A program made the translations under genes and the position numbers. From NCBI RefSeq assembly GCF_900114415.1, contig NZ_FOSZ01000009.1, positions 62,001 to 126,000 of the forward strand: DNA of 64,000 bases, in the 5' to 3' direction. The notes under the pieces are model-generated. The model ran no database searches, was not told the DNA's origin, and saw only the letters and a program-made list of their open reading frames with translations. Shown here piece by piece: positions 35,235 to 43,844 of the stretch (position 1 is its first letter; each line of letters opens with the position of its first letter). The DNA is from Shimia haliotis (GTDB taxonomy: Bacteria; Pseudomonadota; Alphaproteobacteria; Rhodobacterales; Rhodobacteraceae).

Positions 35235-35240
35235 TATAAT
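35235..35240 (+). promoter_or_regulatory. Likely -10 element of the mipZ promoter
   Basis: A perfect TATAAT at 35235-35240 lies 18 bases before the mipZ start, giving a very short leader. No clear -35 hexamer precedes it. Confidence 0.4.
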
Positions 35241-35258
35241 GGATCAAGGGCAACGGGC

Positions 35259-36068
35259 ATGGCGCATATCATTGTGGTCGGCAACGAAAAGGGCGGCGCG
35301 GGGAAATCCACGTTGTCCATGCACATCGCCACAGCGCTCACGCGCATGGGGCACAAAGTCGGCGCGCTCGACCTCGACCTGCGCCAGAAGAGTTTTGGCC
35401 GTTACGTTGAAAACCGCCGCAACTATGCAAAAGAGCACGGGCTTGACCTGCCAACGCCGGATTATCACGACCTGCCCGAAGTCGACCCCGCGAGCCTGAA
35501 GCCTGGCGAAAACATCTATGATCATCGCCTCTCGGCGGCTGTCGCAACTCTGGAGCCCGACAGCGATTTCATTCTGATAGACTGTCCCGGCTCGCACACC
35601 CGCCTCAGCCAAGTGGCGCATTCGCTGGCTGACACGCTGGTGACGCCTCTCAACGACAGCTTTGTCGACTTTGATCTGCTGGCTCATATTGATGGCGACG
35701 CCGACAAAATTCTCGGCCCGTCAGTTTACTCCGAAATGGTGTGGAACGCCCGCCAATTGCGGGCTCAAGCAGGGCTGCAGCCGATCGACTGGATTGTGAT
35801 GCGCAACCGCATGGGCGCACAGCAGATGGTCAACAAGGAAAAGATGGGCCGCGCACTGGACAAGCTTGCCAAGCGGATCGGATTTCGGGTCGCCCCCGGT
35901 TTCAATGAAAGGGTCATTTTCCGCGAACTCTTTCCCCGCGGCATCACCCTGCTAGACCTGCGCGACATCGGGGTCAAACAGCTCAATATCTCAAATGTCG
36001 CCGCCCGTCAGGAACTGCGCGAATTGATCAAAGCGCTAAACCTGCCTGGCGTCACCGCCGATTTCTGA
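35259..36068 (+). CDS. mipZ: Division plane positioning ATPase MipZ
   Basis: A 269-residue ParA/MinD-like ATPase. The deviant Walker A is NEKGGAGKSTL and the Walker B region is DFILIDCPGSHTRL. In Caulobacter and relatives MipZ forms a bipolar gradient through ParB and blocks FtsZ assembly away from midcell. The DnaA box before it suggests a link to replication. xrtE begins 7 bases downstream, so the two are probably co-transcribed. Confidence 0.95.
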   Translation: MAHIIVVGNEKGGAGKSTLSMHIATALTRMGHKVGALDLDLRQKSFGRYVENRRNYAKEHGLDLPTPDYHDLPEVDPASLKPGENIYDHRLSAAVATLEPDSDFILIDCPGSHTRLSQVAHSLADTLVTPLNDSFVDFDLLAHIDGDADKILGPSVYSEMVWNARQLRAQAGLQPIDWIVMRNRMGAQQMVNKEKMGRALDKLAKRIGFRVAPGFNERVIFRELFPRGITLLDLRDIGVKQLNISNVAARQELRELIKALNLPGVTADF

Positions 36069-36075
36069 TGGTTAC

Positions 36076-37653
36076 GTGACAGCGCCCGAGGCCATACCCC
36101 CAAGGCGCAGCCGCCTGACCCTGATGGCCGGCCTCGCCGTCGTCGAATTGCTGACGGTGATTGTCACCTATCAGGTGATGGCCTCCATCGAATGTCGAAA
36201 CACGGAAGTGGAATTCGCCTGCCGCGCGCTGCGATCAATGACCGCACGGGCGCTGGCCGTGATCACCGTTCTCGCGCTCTATTTCTGGCTGCGACCCCGC
36301 ACCTATCAGGCTTTGCGCGACACAGCCGGCGCAACATCCGGTGCCTCGGTCTGGCTCACCGTTCACGCGCTCGGCGTTTTGCTGATCTTCCTGCCGATCC
36401 CGCTGTTTGGCACAGAGGAGATCTCGCAGCGATTTCTACCCACCCTCCTGATCATGTCATCCGGCGGCGCACTCGCAGCGCTCGGTGGGTTGCTTTGGAT
36501 CACACCAGCAAGACACTGGTGGCACTGGCTGCGCTCTGACGGCTACTTTTTACCCGCGGCCATCCTCGGCGCCGTGTTGGTGCCTGATCTCGCCGACCTG
36601 ATCCGCCCCCTCTGGGACGTGTCCAACCTGTCCAGCCTGACCTTCTTTCTGGTGTTTCTCGTGTTGCTCGCGCTTGGGTTTGACGTCGCCGTTGACCCAC
36701 CAACCTATATCATCGGGTATGACGACTTCTTTGTTCAGATCGCCTCCCAATGCTCAGGCGTCGAAGGCATCGCCCTGATCACCATTTTCATGGGGCTATA
36801 TGCGCTTTTGATGAAAGATGATCTGCGCATGCGCCGGTATTGGCTCGGGCTATACCCGCTTGCTGTACTGTGCAGCTGGCTCTTCAATATCCTGCGAATT
36901 GCCATTCTGATCATCATTGGCGCCGAAGTCTCCCCCGAACACGCGCTCAACGGGTTTCATTCCTATGCCGGCTGGCTGATGTTCACGGCTGTGGCACTGA
37001 CAGTCGTGGCCGCCGCGCACCGCTGGTCGTGGCTGCACCGCAGCCCCCGCCCCAAAGGCGCCCGCCCGCGCCTTGCCGAAGAAAGCCTCGCCGCACTGAT
37101 CGTGCCCTTCATTGTCATGATGCTGACCAGTGTCATCGCCTCCGCATTCTGGCCCACCCCGTCCGACGCCTATCCGTTTCGGGCCGTGGCGATGGTCTGT
37201 GTGCTGCTGTACTTCCGTCCGGTTCTCATGCGCCTTCTGCGCCGCCCCGAAGCCATTGCCGTCCTCGCCGGTCTGGTCGTCGGCGCACTCTGGCTGGTAA
37301 CAGCTCCGGTCAGCCCCTCAGATATGACCCAACCGTCGGCCATGTGGATTGCTTTCCGCCTTCTGGGAACTATCGCTCTGGTGCCGGTCATCGAAGAGCT
37401 TTTCTTTCGCGGATATTTGCAAAACCGGCTGCTGCGCGGCGGTTTGATCTGGACGGTTCTGGCGCTGCTCTTACCCAACCTGTTCTTTGGCCTGCTGCAC
37501 GAACGCTATGTGGCTGGTATGCTCGCCGGTCTCGTTTTTGGTGTTCTCGCCCTACGATCAAGGGGCCTTACAAACGCGATCGCGGCCCATGGGGCCGCGA
37601 ACGCTTTGATTGCAATCTATGCTATGATCACTGCCAACTGGGCACTGATCTAA
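36076..37653 (+). CDS. xrtE: Exosortase E/protease fusion, VPEID-CTERM system
   Basis: A 525-residue membrane protein with two catalytic parts. The exosortase half has Cys226 in SQCSGVEGI, Arg274 in NILRIAIL and His295 in NGFHSYAGW, the expected Cys-Arg-His set. The C-terminal half is a CAAX/CPBP-type intramembrane protease with Glu440-Glu441 in EELFFRGYLQNRL and later histidines (LLHERY, HGAAN). This matches the family called exosortase E/protease, VPEID-CTERM system. GTG 36076 is used. Its likely substrate is the convergent gene 7 bases beyond its stop. Confidence 0.93.
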   Translation: MTAPEAIPPRRSRLTLMAGLAVVELLTVIVTYQVMASIECRNTEVEFACRALRSMTARALAVITVLALYFWLRPRTYQALRDTAGATSGASVWLTVHALGVLLIFLPIPLFGTEEISQRFLPTLLIMSSGGALAALGGLLWITPARHWWHWLRSDGYFLPAAILGAVLVPDLADLIRPLWDVSNLSSLTFFLVFLVLLALGFDVAVDPPTYIIGYDDFFVQIASQCSGVEGIALITIFMGLYALLMKDDLRMRRYWLGLYPLAVLCSWLFNILRIAILIIIGAEVSPEHALNGFHSYAGWLMFTAVALTVVAAAHRWSWLHRSPRPKGARPRLAEESLAALIVPFIVMMLTSVIASAFWPTPSDAYPFRAVAMVCVLLYFRPVLMRLLRRPEAIAVLAGLVVGALWLVTAPVSPSDMTQPSAMWIAFRLLGTIALVPVIEELFFRGYLQNRLLRGGLIWTVLALLLPNLFFGLLHERYVAGMLAGLVFGVLALRSRGLTNAIAAHGAANALIAIYAMITANWALI

Positions 37654-37660
37654 GGAGCGC

Positions 37661-37939
37661 TTAGTCCGCGTTGCCGCGACGACGGCGCAATTCCCAGACA
37701 AGAGCCAGCGTCGCCAGCACAGCCGCCATCGCTAAAAGGCCCGCGCCCGCATCAATTTCCGGAACCGCATTGGACGAGCCACCAGTGGACCCGCCGGTGG
37801 AGCCACCGGTGTTTCCACCCCAGTTCCCGAACCAGCGCCACCACCAGTTTGAGCGCCAACCACCGGCATCTTGCGCCAACGCGGATGTGGCGGTCAGAAC
37901 CACCGAACTCGCAGAAATCAAAAACAACTTGGCCTTCAT
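37661..37939 (-). CDS. VPEID-CTERM sorting-domain protein
   Basis: A 92-residue exported protein. A signal peptide (MKAKLFLISASSVVLTATSA, cleaved after ALA) leads to a short mature part rich in Trp, Gly and Asn (SNWWWRWFGNWGGN), three TGGS-type repeats, and then VPEID at residues 59-63. The C-terminal sorting domain follows: a hydrophobic helix and the basic end RRRRG. Mature product is only about 35 residues. It is convergent with xrtE and is the likely substrate of that enzyme. Confidence 0.93.
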   Translation of the reverse strand: MKAKLFLISASSVVLTATSALAQDAGGWRSNWWWRWFGNWGGNTGGSTGGSTGGSSNAVPEIDAGAGLLAMAAVLATLALVWELRRRRGNAD

Positions 37940-38108
37940 AGGAAAACTCCTGCGCCTAAACTGAAAAACTTGCGCTCACAATGCCATGTTTTGCAGGCAA
38001 CACACAAGTTTTCGGCCACATTTCCGCCATAATGCGCCGGAATTGTCGCCAGCCCGACAACAATGCCCAAAGACGTTGGGAACTGTCGCGGTATATACGC
38101 TGCGCGGC

Positions 38109-38579
38109 TCAAGCCTCCGTCACATGATTCGATTCGCCTACGCCACCCAAACGCGCCAAAACCCGCTTAAGATGCGCCACATCAGCGTCTGAAAACCCTT
38201 GCAAAAGCTTGGCCTCATAGGCCTGCGCGGTGTCGCGCAAATCACGGTAAACCGCCTCTCCCGCGGGCGTCAGAACCAGCCATTCCACCCTGCGGTCGGT
38301 GTCGCTCGGAGTGCGCTTCAGATACCTGCGTTTGGCAAGGCTATGAACGGCGCGGCTGATTTTGGTCTTGTGGATCTTGGCCCGTGATCCGATGTCGGTC
38401 GCGGTCATCTCTCCGAACATTCCAAGATGGAAAAGCACCCGCCATTCCGTCCGCAAAAGGCCGTATCGATCCTTGTAAAGCTTCTGAAAAGTCAGGCTGG
38501 ATTCCTCCGCCGCCTGATTAAGCAGATAGGGCAGAAACCCGAGCAGGTCGAACCCTTCGGTCTTAACGGTTTCAGTCAT
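38109..38579 (-). CDS. MarR-family regulator of homogentisate genes
   Basis: A 156-residue winged-helix regulator. The DNA-binding part is RTEWRVLFHLGMFGEMTATDIGSRAKIHKTKISRAVHSLAKRRYL. ATG 38579 has GGAGG 12 bases upstream. It is divergent from hmgA with an 77-base gap holding a matching operator, so it probably represses the catabolic operon until the pathway substrate appears. In the family, ligand binding releases DNA. Confidence 0.9.
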   Translation of the reverse strand: MTETVKTEGFDLLGFLPYLLNQAAEESSLTFQKLYKDRYGLLRTEWRVLFHLGMFGEMTATDIGSRAKIHKTKISRAVHSLAKRRYLKRTPSDTDRRVEWLVLTPAGEAVYRDLRDTAQAYEAKLLQGFSDADVAHLKRVLARLGGVGESNHVTEA

Positions 38580-38602
38580 GATTTCACGCGCCTCCTGCTT
38601 GT

Positions 38603-38620
38603 TAGTTACAAAAACAACTA
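38603..38620. promoter_or_regulatory. MarR operator between regulator and hmgA
   Basis: TAGTT-acaaaaac-AACTA is an 18-base perfect inverted repeat, a typical MarR site size. It lies 24 bases from the regulator start and 37 bases from the hmgA start. Confidence 0.55.
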
Positions 38621-38656
38621 TTACCAATGCAACCAAATTCGAGATGGAGACAAAAA

Positions 38657-40012
38657 GTGACCAAACACACCCTCCCGACACGCATGCAGATGGCCCCATC
38701 CATCCCCGGCCCGCACGAAGGCTATATGCCTGGTTTTGGCAATGATTATGAAACCGAAGCGCTGCCTGGTGCGCTGCCTCAGGGCATGAACAGCCCGCAA
38801 AAATGCAACTACGGCCTTTATGGCGAGCAACTCTCCGGCACCGCCTTCACCGCAGAATCGGTTGAACGCACGTGGTGCTATCGCATCCGGCCTTCGGTGA
38901 AACACAATGGCCGCTACGAGAAGATCGACGTTCCCCACTGGAAGTCAGCCCCCAATGTCGATCCGGATCTGGGCAGCCTCGGTCAATACCGCTGGGATCC
39001 CGTGTCCCATACCGAACAGACGCTGACGTGGATCACCGGCATGCGCACGATGACCACGGCGGGCGACGTGAACACACAGGTCGGTATGGCGTCCCATATC
39101 TATCTGGTGAACACCTCAATGGAGGATGACTACTTCTTCTCCGCCGACAGTGAACTGCTGGTGGTGCCGCAAGAAGGCGTGCTGCGCTTCTCCACCGAAC
39201 TGGGCATCATCGACCTTGAGCCCAAGGAAATCGCCATCATCCCCCGCGGCTTGCTTTATCGCGTCGAAGTTCTCGAAGGACCCGCACGCGGCTTTGTCTG
39301 TGAAAACTACGGCCAGAAATTCGAGCTACCCGGTCGCGGCCCGATTGGCGCCAATTGCATGGCGAACCCGCGCGACTTCAAAGCACCGGTTGCCGCCTTT
39401 GAGGATCGCGAAGTCCCCTCAACCGTAACCGTGAAATGGTGTGGCCAGTTCCATCGCACCAACATCGACCAGTCCCCGTTGGACGTGGTGGCATGGCACG
39501 GCAACTACGCGCCGGTGAAATATGACCTGCGCACCTATTGTCCCGTGGGCGCAATCCTGTTTGACCATCCGGACCCGTCGATCTTCACTGTGCTGACGGC
39601 ACCGTCGGGCCAGCCCGGCACCGCCAACATCGACTTTGTGCTCTTCCGCGAACGCTGGATGGTGGCCGAGGACACCTTCCGCCCGCCGTGGTATCACAAG
39701 AACATCATGTCCGAGTTGATGGGCAACATTTACGGCCAGTATGACGCCAAGCCCGAAGGCTTCATCCCCGGAGGCATGAGTCTGCACAACATGATGATGC
39801 CGCACGGACCGGACAAGAACGCCTTTGAAGGCGCGTCCAATGCCAACCTCGGCCCCGACAAGCTCGACAACACCATGTCGTTTATGTTCGAGACCCGCTT
39901 CCCGCAGCACATAACCGCCTTTGCCGCCAATGAGGCGCCGGTACAGGATGACTACATCGACTGCTGGACCGACATCGAGAAAAAATTCGACGGCACGCCA
40001 GGTAAGAAGTGA
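38657..40012 (+). CDS. hmgA: Homogentisate 1,2-dioxygenase
   Basis: A 451-residue iron dioxygenase that opens homogentisate to maleylacetoacetate, part of tyrosine and phenylalanine breakdown. Signature regions are [35 protein letters not shown] and, near the metal site, [19 protein letters not shown] 38657 is used because GGAGA lies 6 bases upstream; ATG 38684 is possible. First gene of the catabolic operon. Confidence 0.96.
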   Translation: MTKHTLPTRMQMAPSIPGPHEGYMPGFGNDYETEALPGALPQGMNSPQKCNYGLYGEQLSGTAFTAESVERTWCYRIRPSVKHNGRYEKIDVPHWKSAPNVDPDLGSLGQYRWDPVSHTEQTLTWITGMRTMTTAGDVNTQVGMASHIYLVNTSMEDDYFFSADSELLVVPQEGVLRFSTELGIIDLEPKEIAIIPRGLLYRVEVLEGPARGFVCENYGQKFELPGRGPIGANCMANPRDFKAPVAAFEDREVPSTVTVKWCGQFHRTNIDQSPLDVVAWHGNYAPVKYDLRTYCPVGAILFDHPDPSIFTVLTAPSGQPGTANIDFVLFRERWMVAEDTFRPPWYHKNIMSELMGNIYGQYDAKPEGFIPGGMSLHNMMMPHGPDKNAFEGASNANLGPDKLDNTMSFMFETRFPQHITAFAANEAPVQDDYIDCWTDIEKKFDGTPGKK

Positions 40013-40015
40013 TGG

Positions 40016-40084
40016 CATGGGGGCTTTGCCCCCGTCCCGAGCAAAGCTCGTGACTCCCCCAAGGTATTTCCGGCAAAAGGAAAG
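40016..40084. repeat. Intergenic REP-like element, copy 1
   Basis: GGGGGCtttGCCCCC and CGAGCAAAGCTCG hairpins are followed by CTCCCCCAAGGTATTTCC. A similar element lies at 58373-58440 (GGGGCgcTGCCCC ... CTCCCCCGGGGTATTC). Elements of this kind are common in intergenic DNA of Rhodobacteraceae. Confidence 0.55.
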
Positions 40085-40112
40085 GGGAACGTTGCGATGG
40101 GAGGAAACGCGC

Positions 40113-40964
40113 ATGAACTCAGTCACGCTTTTGGGCACCAAAGGCGGGCCGGCAATCCGGCCCGGCACCCGTATGCCGACATCGATCCTTCTACAGATGG
40201 ATGGCATGACGATTTTGGTCGATGCGGGGCTTGGCGCAACGCGCGCACTCTGTGATGCGGGGGTGGCGCTGACCGAACTTGATGCCATCGTGATCACGCA
40301 TCTACATTCGGACCATTATCTCGAACTTGGCCCGCTGATGCACACCGCATGGACCGCGGGCCTTGCACGCACGGTGCCGCTTTATGGCCCCTCGGGGCTG
40401 GCCCGTTATTGGCACGGGTTTCTGAATGCCATGTCTTTTGACGTAGACCTGCGCCTGCGCGACGAAGGCCGCCCGCCACTTGAGCCACTGCTGGACGTGC
40501 ATCTGCTTGAGGAAGGGGAGACCCGCTTGGGCGATCTCAAGATGAGCGCCATCCGCAATGAACACCCGCCGATAGAAGACAGCTTTGCCCTGCGTTTTGA
40601 GGGGACCGACAAAATTGTCGTTCTTTCCGGTGACACCGCGCCGATCCCCGAAATGGCACCGTTTGCCCTAGGCGCGGATTTGCTGGTGCATGAGGCCATG
40701 CTGCCCGCTGGCATCGACGCCCTGTGTGCCCGCGTCGGCAATGGCGACGATCGGTTGCGCATTCATCTCGAACGCTCCCACACACCCGCCGCCGAGGCGG
40801 GCCGTATCGCATCTGAGGCCGGTGTCAAACGCCTTGCCCTTAACCACCTCGTCCCCTGCGACGATCCCGACTTCACCGAGACCCACTGGCAGGAAGAAAC
40901 TGCAAAAACCTGGGCCGGTCCTCTCTTTATTGGCACCGACGGGATGAAAATCCCGCTGGACTAA
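40113..40964 (+). CDS. MBL-fold hydrolase (ribonuclease Z-like)
   Basis: A 283-residue metallo-beta-lactamase-fold protein. It keeps the full metal motif HLHSDHYLELG (H-x-H-x-D-H), later histidine in VVLSGDTAP and HERSH-type residues in HLERSHTPAAEAG. It resembles tRNase Z-like enzymes but its place in a homogentisate operon suggests a small-molecule esterase or lactonase. ATG 40113 has GGGAGG upstream. Substrate unknown. Confidence 0.8.
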   Translation: MNSVTLLGTKGGPAIRPGTRMPTSILLQMDGMTILVDAGLGATRALCDAGVALTELDAIVITHLHSDHYLELGPLMHTAWTAGLARTVPLYGPSGLARYWHGFLNAMSFDVDLRLRDEGRPPLEPLLDVHLLEEGETRLGDLKMSAIRNEHPPIEDSFALRFEGTDKIVVLSGDTAPIPEMAPFALGADLLVHEAMLPAGIDALCARVGNGDDRLRIHLERSHTPAAEAGRIASEAGVKRLALNHLVPCDDPDFTETHWQEETAKTWAGPLFIGTDGMKIPLD

Positions 40965-40982
40965 CCGCACAAGGAAACGCGC

Positions 40983-42239
40983 ATGCCTTTGATGAAAAGC
41001 TGGGTCGACAGCGCCAACGCGCCCGACCATCCCTTCCCGCTCAACAACCTGCCGTATGGGGTCTTCTCCCACGCCGGCACCGAAGAACGCTGCGGTGTTG
41101 CCATCGGTGACATGATCCTGGACATGGCCGCCGCCGAAGAAGCCGGTCTGGTGCAGGTGGCAGATGAGCCGGTTTTTGATCTGCCCTACTGGAACGACTT
41201 CATGGACCTGGGTGCCGAAGCATGGGATACCCTGCGCACCCGCCTGATCACGCTTTTGGCCGTGGGCAGCGCCGAGCGCGCCGCAGTCGAGCCGCATCTG
41301 GTTCCAATGTCAGAGGCCGCGATGCACATGCCCATCGCCGTAAGCGAATACACCGACTTCTACGCAGGCCGTAACCACGCCTTCAACGTCGGCACCATGT
41401 TCCGTGGCCCCGAAAACGCCCTGCCGCCCAATTGGCTGCACATCCCGATTGGCTACAACGGCCGCGCCTCTTCCGTGGTGGTCTCCGGCACCGACATCCG
41501 CCGCCCTTGGGGTCAGCTCAAATCGCCTGACCACGATCTGCCCGCCTTCCTGCCCTGCCGCCGCTTTGACATCGAACTGGAAATGGGCGCGATTGTCGGC
41601 ACGGCGACGGATGGCCCGATTTCGGTGCAGGAAGCGGACGACAACATCTTTGGCTACGTGCTGCTGAACGACTGGTCCGCGCGCGACATTCAGGCGTGGG
41701 AATACCAGCCGCTTGGCCCGTTCCAAGCCAAAGCCACCGCGACCTCGATCTCCCCGTGGATCGTCACCAAGGCCGCGCTGGAACCCTTCCGCACCGACAC
41801 GCCGGAGCGCGAATTTGAGCTCTTGGACCACATCAAAGACGTCGGCCCGATGCTCTATGACATCGACCTCGCCGTCACTATGGCACCCGAAGGCAAAGAG
41901 GCCACCACCATCACCCGCACCAACTACAATCAGATGTATTACTCCGCCCCGCAACAGCTGGCGCATCACTCCACTTCGGGCTGCCCGATGAACGTAGGCG
42001 ATCTGCTGGGTTCCGGCACAATTTCCGGCCCCACCAAACCGGAACGCGGAAGCCTGCTGGAACTCAGCTGGGGTGGCAAAGAGCCGCTGACGCTTAACAC
42101 AGGCGAGACACGCACCTTTATTGAAGACGGCGACACCCTTACCTTGAGTGGAGAAGCCAAAGGCGATGGCTACACCATCGGTTTTGGCACTTGCACAGGG
42201 ACCGTCCTTCCAGCGCTGGAAGATCCCTACAAACGCTGA
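40983..42239 (+). CDS. fahA: Fumarylacetoacetase
   Basis: A 418-residue hydrolase making fumarate and acetoacetate, the last step of the homogentisate pathway. Conserved blocks are YTDFYAGRNHAFNVGTMFRG, ELEMGAIVG, VLLNDWSARDIQAWEY and YYSAPQQLAHHSTSGCPMNVGDLLGSGTISG. It contains the full-length fumarylacetoacetase N-terminal domain. It lies 18 bases after the MBL gene. Confidence 0.96.
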   Translation: MPLMKSWVDSANAPDHPFPLNNLPYGVFSHAGTEERCGVAIGDMILDMAAAEEAGLVQVADEPVFDLPYWNDFMDLGAEAWDTLRTRLITLLAVGSAERAAVEPHLVPMSEAAMHMPIAVSEYTDFYAGRNHAFNVGTMFRGPENALPPNWLHIPIGYNGRASSVVVSGTDIRRPWGQLKSPDHDLPAFLPCRRFDIELEMGAIVGTATDGPISVQEADDNIFGYVLLNDWSARDIQAWEYQPLGPFQAKATATSISPWIVTKAALEPFRTDTPEREFELLDHIKDVGPMLYDIDLAVTMAPEGKEATTITRTNYNQMYYSAPQQLAHHSTSGCPMNVGDLLGSGTISGPTKPERGSLLELSWGGKEPLTLNTGETRTFIEDGDTLTLSGEAKGDGYTIGFGTCTGTVLPALEDPYKR

Positions 42240-42254
42240 ACATCGGAGCCCGCC

Positions 42255-42791
42255 ATGACACACCGCCCTGAATACGTTGGATATATCGCGATGAGCCTTG
42301 ACGGGTACATCGCAACGCCCGATGGCGGTGTGGACTGGCTGAACCCATTCAATGAGGCGCTGACCTCGGATGGCGGCGACGGCGGCTACGGGGATTTCAT
42401 CACCGACATCGACGCGCTGATGGTCGGTCATGCCACCTATATTCAGGTGCTAGGCTGGGGCTGGCCCTATGAGGATCGGCCCGCCTATGTGCTGACCCGC
42501 CGGCACGATTTCAAAGGTGACCACATCGCCGCTGCTGGCCCGGTGGACAGTCTCAAGCAATCCATCGAGGCCTCTGATCATCGCCGCATCTGGATCATGG
42601 GCGGCGGGCAAACCCAACGCGCCGCGCTGGACGCCGGCATGTTTGACCGCATCACAGTTTTCCTCATGCCCACTCTGTTGGGCAATGGGCTGCCCTGCTT
42701 TGCACCGGGCGTCCAACACAACCTGACACTCTCCGCCAGCACACCGATGCCTGGCGGTATTATGAAACTCGACTACACCTTCAAGGATTGA
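42255..42791 (+). CDS. RibD C-terminal/DHFR-like reductase
   Basis: A 178-residue dihydrofolate-reductase-fold protein of the RibD_C family. It starts YVGYIAMSLDGYIATPDGGVDWL and has IMGGGQTQRAALDAGMFDRITVF. Such stand-alone proteins are NADPH-dependent reductases of uncertain substrate. It lies inside the homogentisate operon, but no step there requires it. Confidence 0.83.
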   Translation: MTHRPEYVGYIAMSLDGYIATPDGGVDWLNPFNEALTSDGGDGGYGDFITDIDALMVGHATYIQVLGWGWPYEDRPAYVLTRRHDFKGDHIAAAGPVDSLKQSIEASDHRRIWIMGGGQTQRAALDAGMFDRITVFLMPTLLGNGLPCFAPGVQHNLTLSASTPMPGGIMKLDYTFKD

Positions 42792-42796
42792 CCCAC

Positions 42797-43747
42797 ATGG
42801 CCAAGGCATTTGCGTCGCAAGGCGACATGACGGAAAAGAACATCTCCTTCACCGAAGTCGGCGAGGGACTCTATGCCTTCACCGCCGAGGGTGACCCCAA
42901 CTCGGGCGTCATCATCGGTGACGACAGCGTCATGATCGTCGAAGCGCAAGCCACGCCGCGCCTTGCAAACAAAGTCATCGACTGTGTGCGGTCTGTCACC
43001 GACAAGCCGATTTCGCACGTTGTCCTGACCCACTACCACGCGGTGCGGGTTCTGGGCGCGTCGGCCTATGGCGCTGATCAAATCATCATGGGCGACGCCG
43101 CCCGCGCGATGGTGGTCGAACGCGGCCAAGAAGACTGGGACAGCGAATTCCAACGCTTCCCCCGCCTGTTTGAAGGCCACGAAAGCATCCCCGGCCTGAC
43201 CTATCCCACCACCACGTTTTCCGAGGACATGACCGTCTATCTCGGCAACCGCCGTATCGACCTGATGCATCTGGGCCGAGCCCATACGGCTGGCGACATC
43301 GTCATCCATGTGCCCGACCAGAACGTCATGTTCACCGGCGACATCGTCGAATACCATTCTGCGTGCTACTGCGGTGACGGGCATTTCTCCGATTGGGGCG
43401 ACACGCTCGACAACATCGCCTCCTTTGACGTGGACGCCATCGCCCCCGGTCGCGGTGATGCGCTGATTGGCAAACAGATGGTCAACGCCGCCATCGAAAA
43501 CACCCGCGACTTTGTCGAAAGCACCTATCGCCCCGCCGCCCGCGTTGCGGCTCGCAATGGCAGCCTCAAAGAGGCATGGGACGCGGTGCGCGCGGAATGT
43601 GACCCGAAATTCGGCGACTACGCGATCTATGAACACTGCCTGCCTTTCAACGTCGCCCGTGCCTATGACGAGGCCCGCGGCATCGACACACCTCGCATCT
43701 GGACAGCCCAGCGCGATCTCGAGATGTGGGAGGCATTGCAGGGCTGA
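42797..43747 (+). CDS. MBL-fold protein with altered metal motif
   Basis: A 316-residue metallo-beta-lactamase-fold protein. At the site where H-x-H-x-D-H is expected it reads HYHAVRVLGAS, so the Asp-His pair is replaced by Val-Arg. Later residues are kept: HLGRAHTAGD and VMFTGDIVEYHS. It may use a changed metal site or none. AAGGA nine bases upstream supports ATG 42797. Related quinoprotein-relay-type proteins exist, but the role here is unknown. Confidence 0.78.
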   Translation: MAKAFASQGDMTEKNISFTEVGEGLYAFTAEGDPNSGVIIGDDSVMIVEAQATPRLANKVIDCVRSVTDKPISHVVLTHYHAVRVLGASAYGADQIIMGDAARAMVVERGQEDWDSEFQRFPRLFEGHESIPGLTYPTTTFSEDMTVYLGNRRIDLMHLGRAHTAGDIVIHVPDQNVMFTGDIVEYHSACYCGDGHFSDWGDTLDNIASFDVDAIAPGRGDALIGKQMVNAAIENTRDFVESTYRPAARVAARNGSLKEAWDAVRAECDPKFGDYAIYEHCLPFNVARAYDEARGIDTPRIWTAQRDLEMWEALQG

Positions 43748-43844
43748 TGCCTGTCTTTGATCCAGATCGTTGCGCGCGACGCCGCGGTCTGGAACTCTGC
43801 GTTCCCAAACGACGCGCATTGATGATCAAATGGGAGGAGACCCC

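Noticed and set aside
41310-42431. Open frame of 373 codons antisense to fahA
   Set aside because: It overlaps a well-conserved gene and has no family match.
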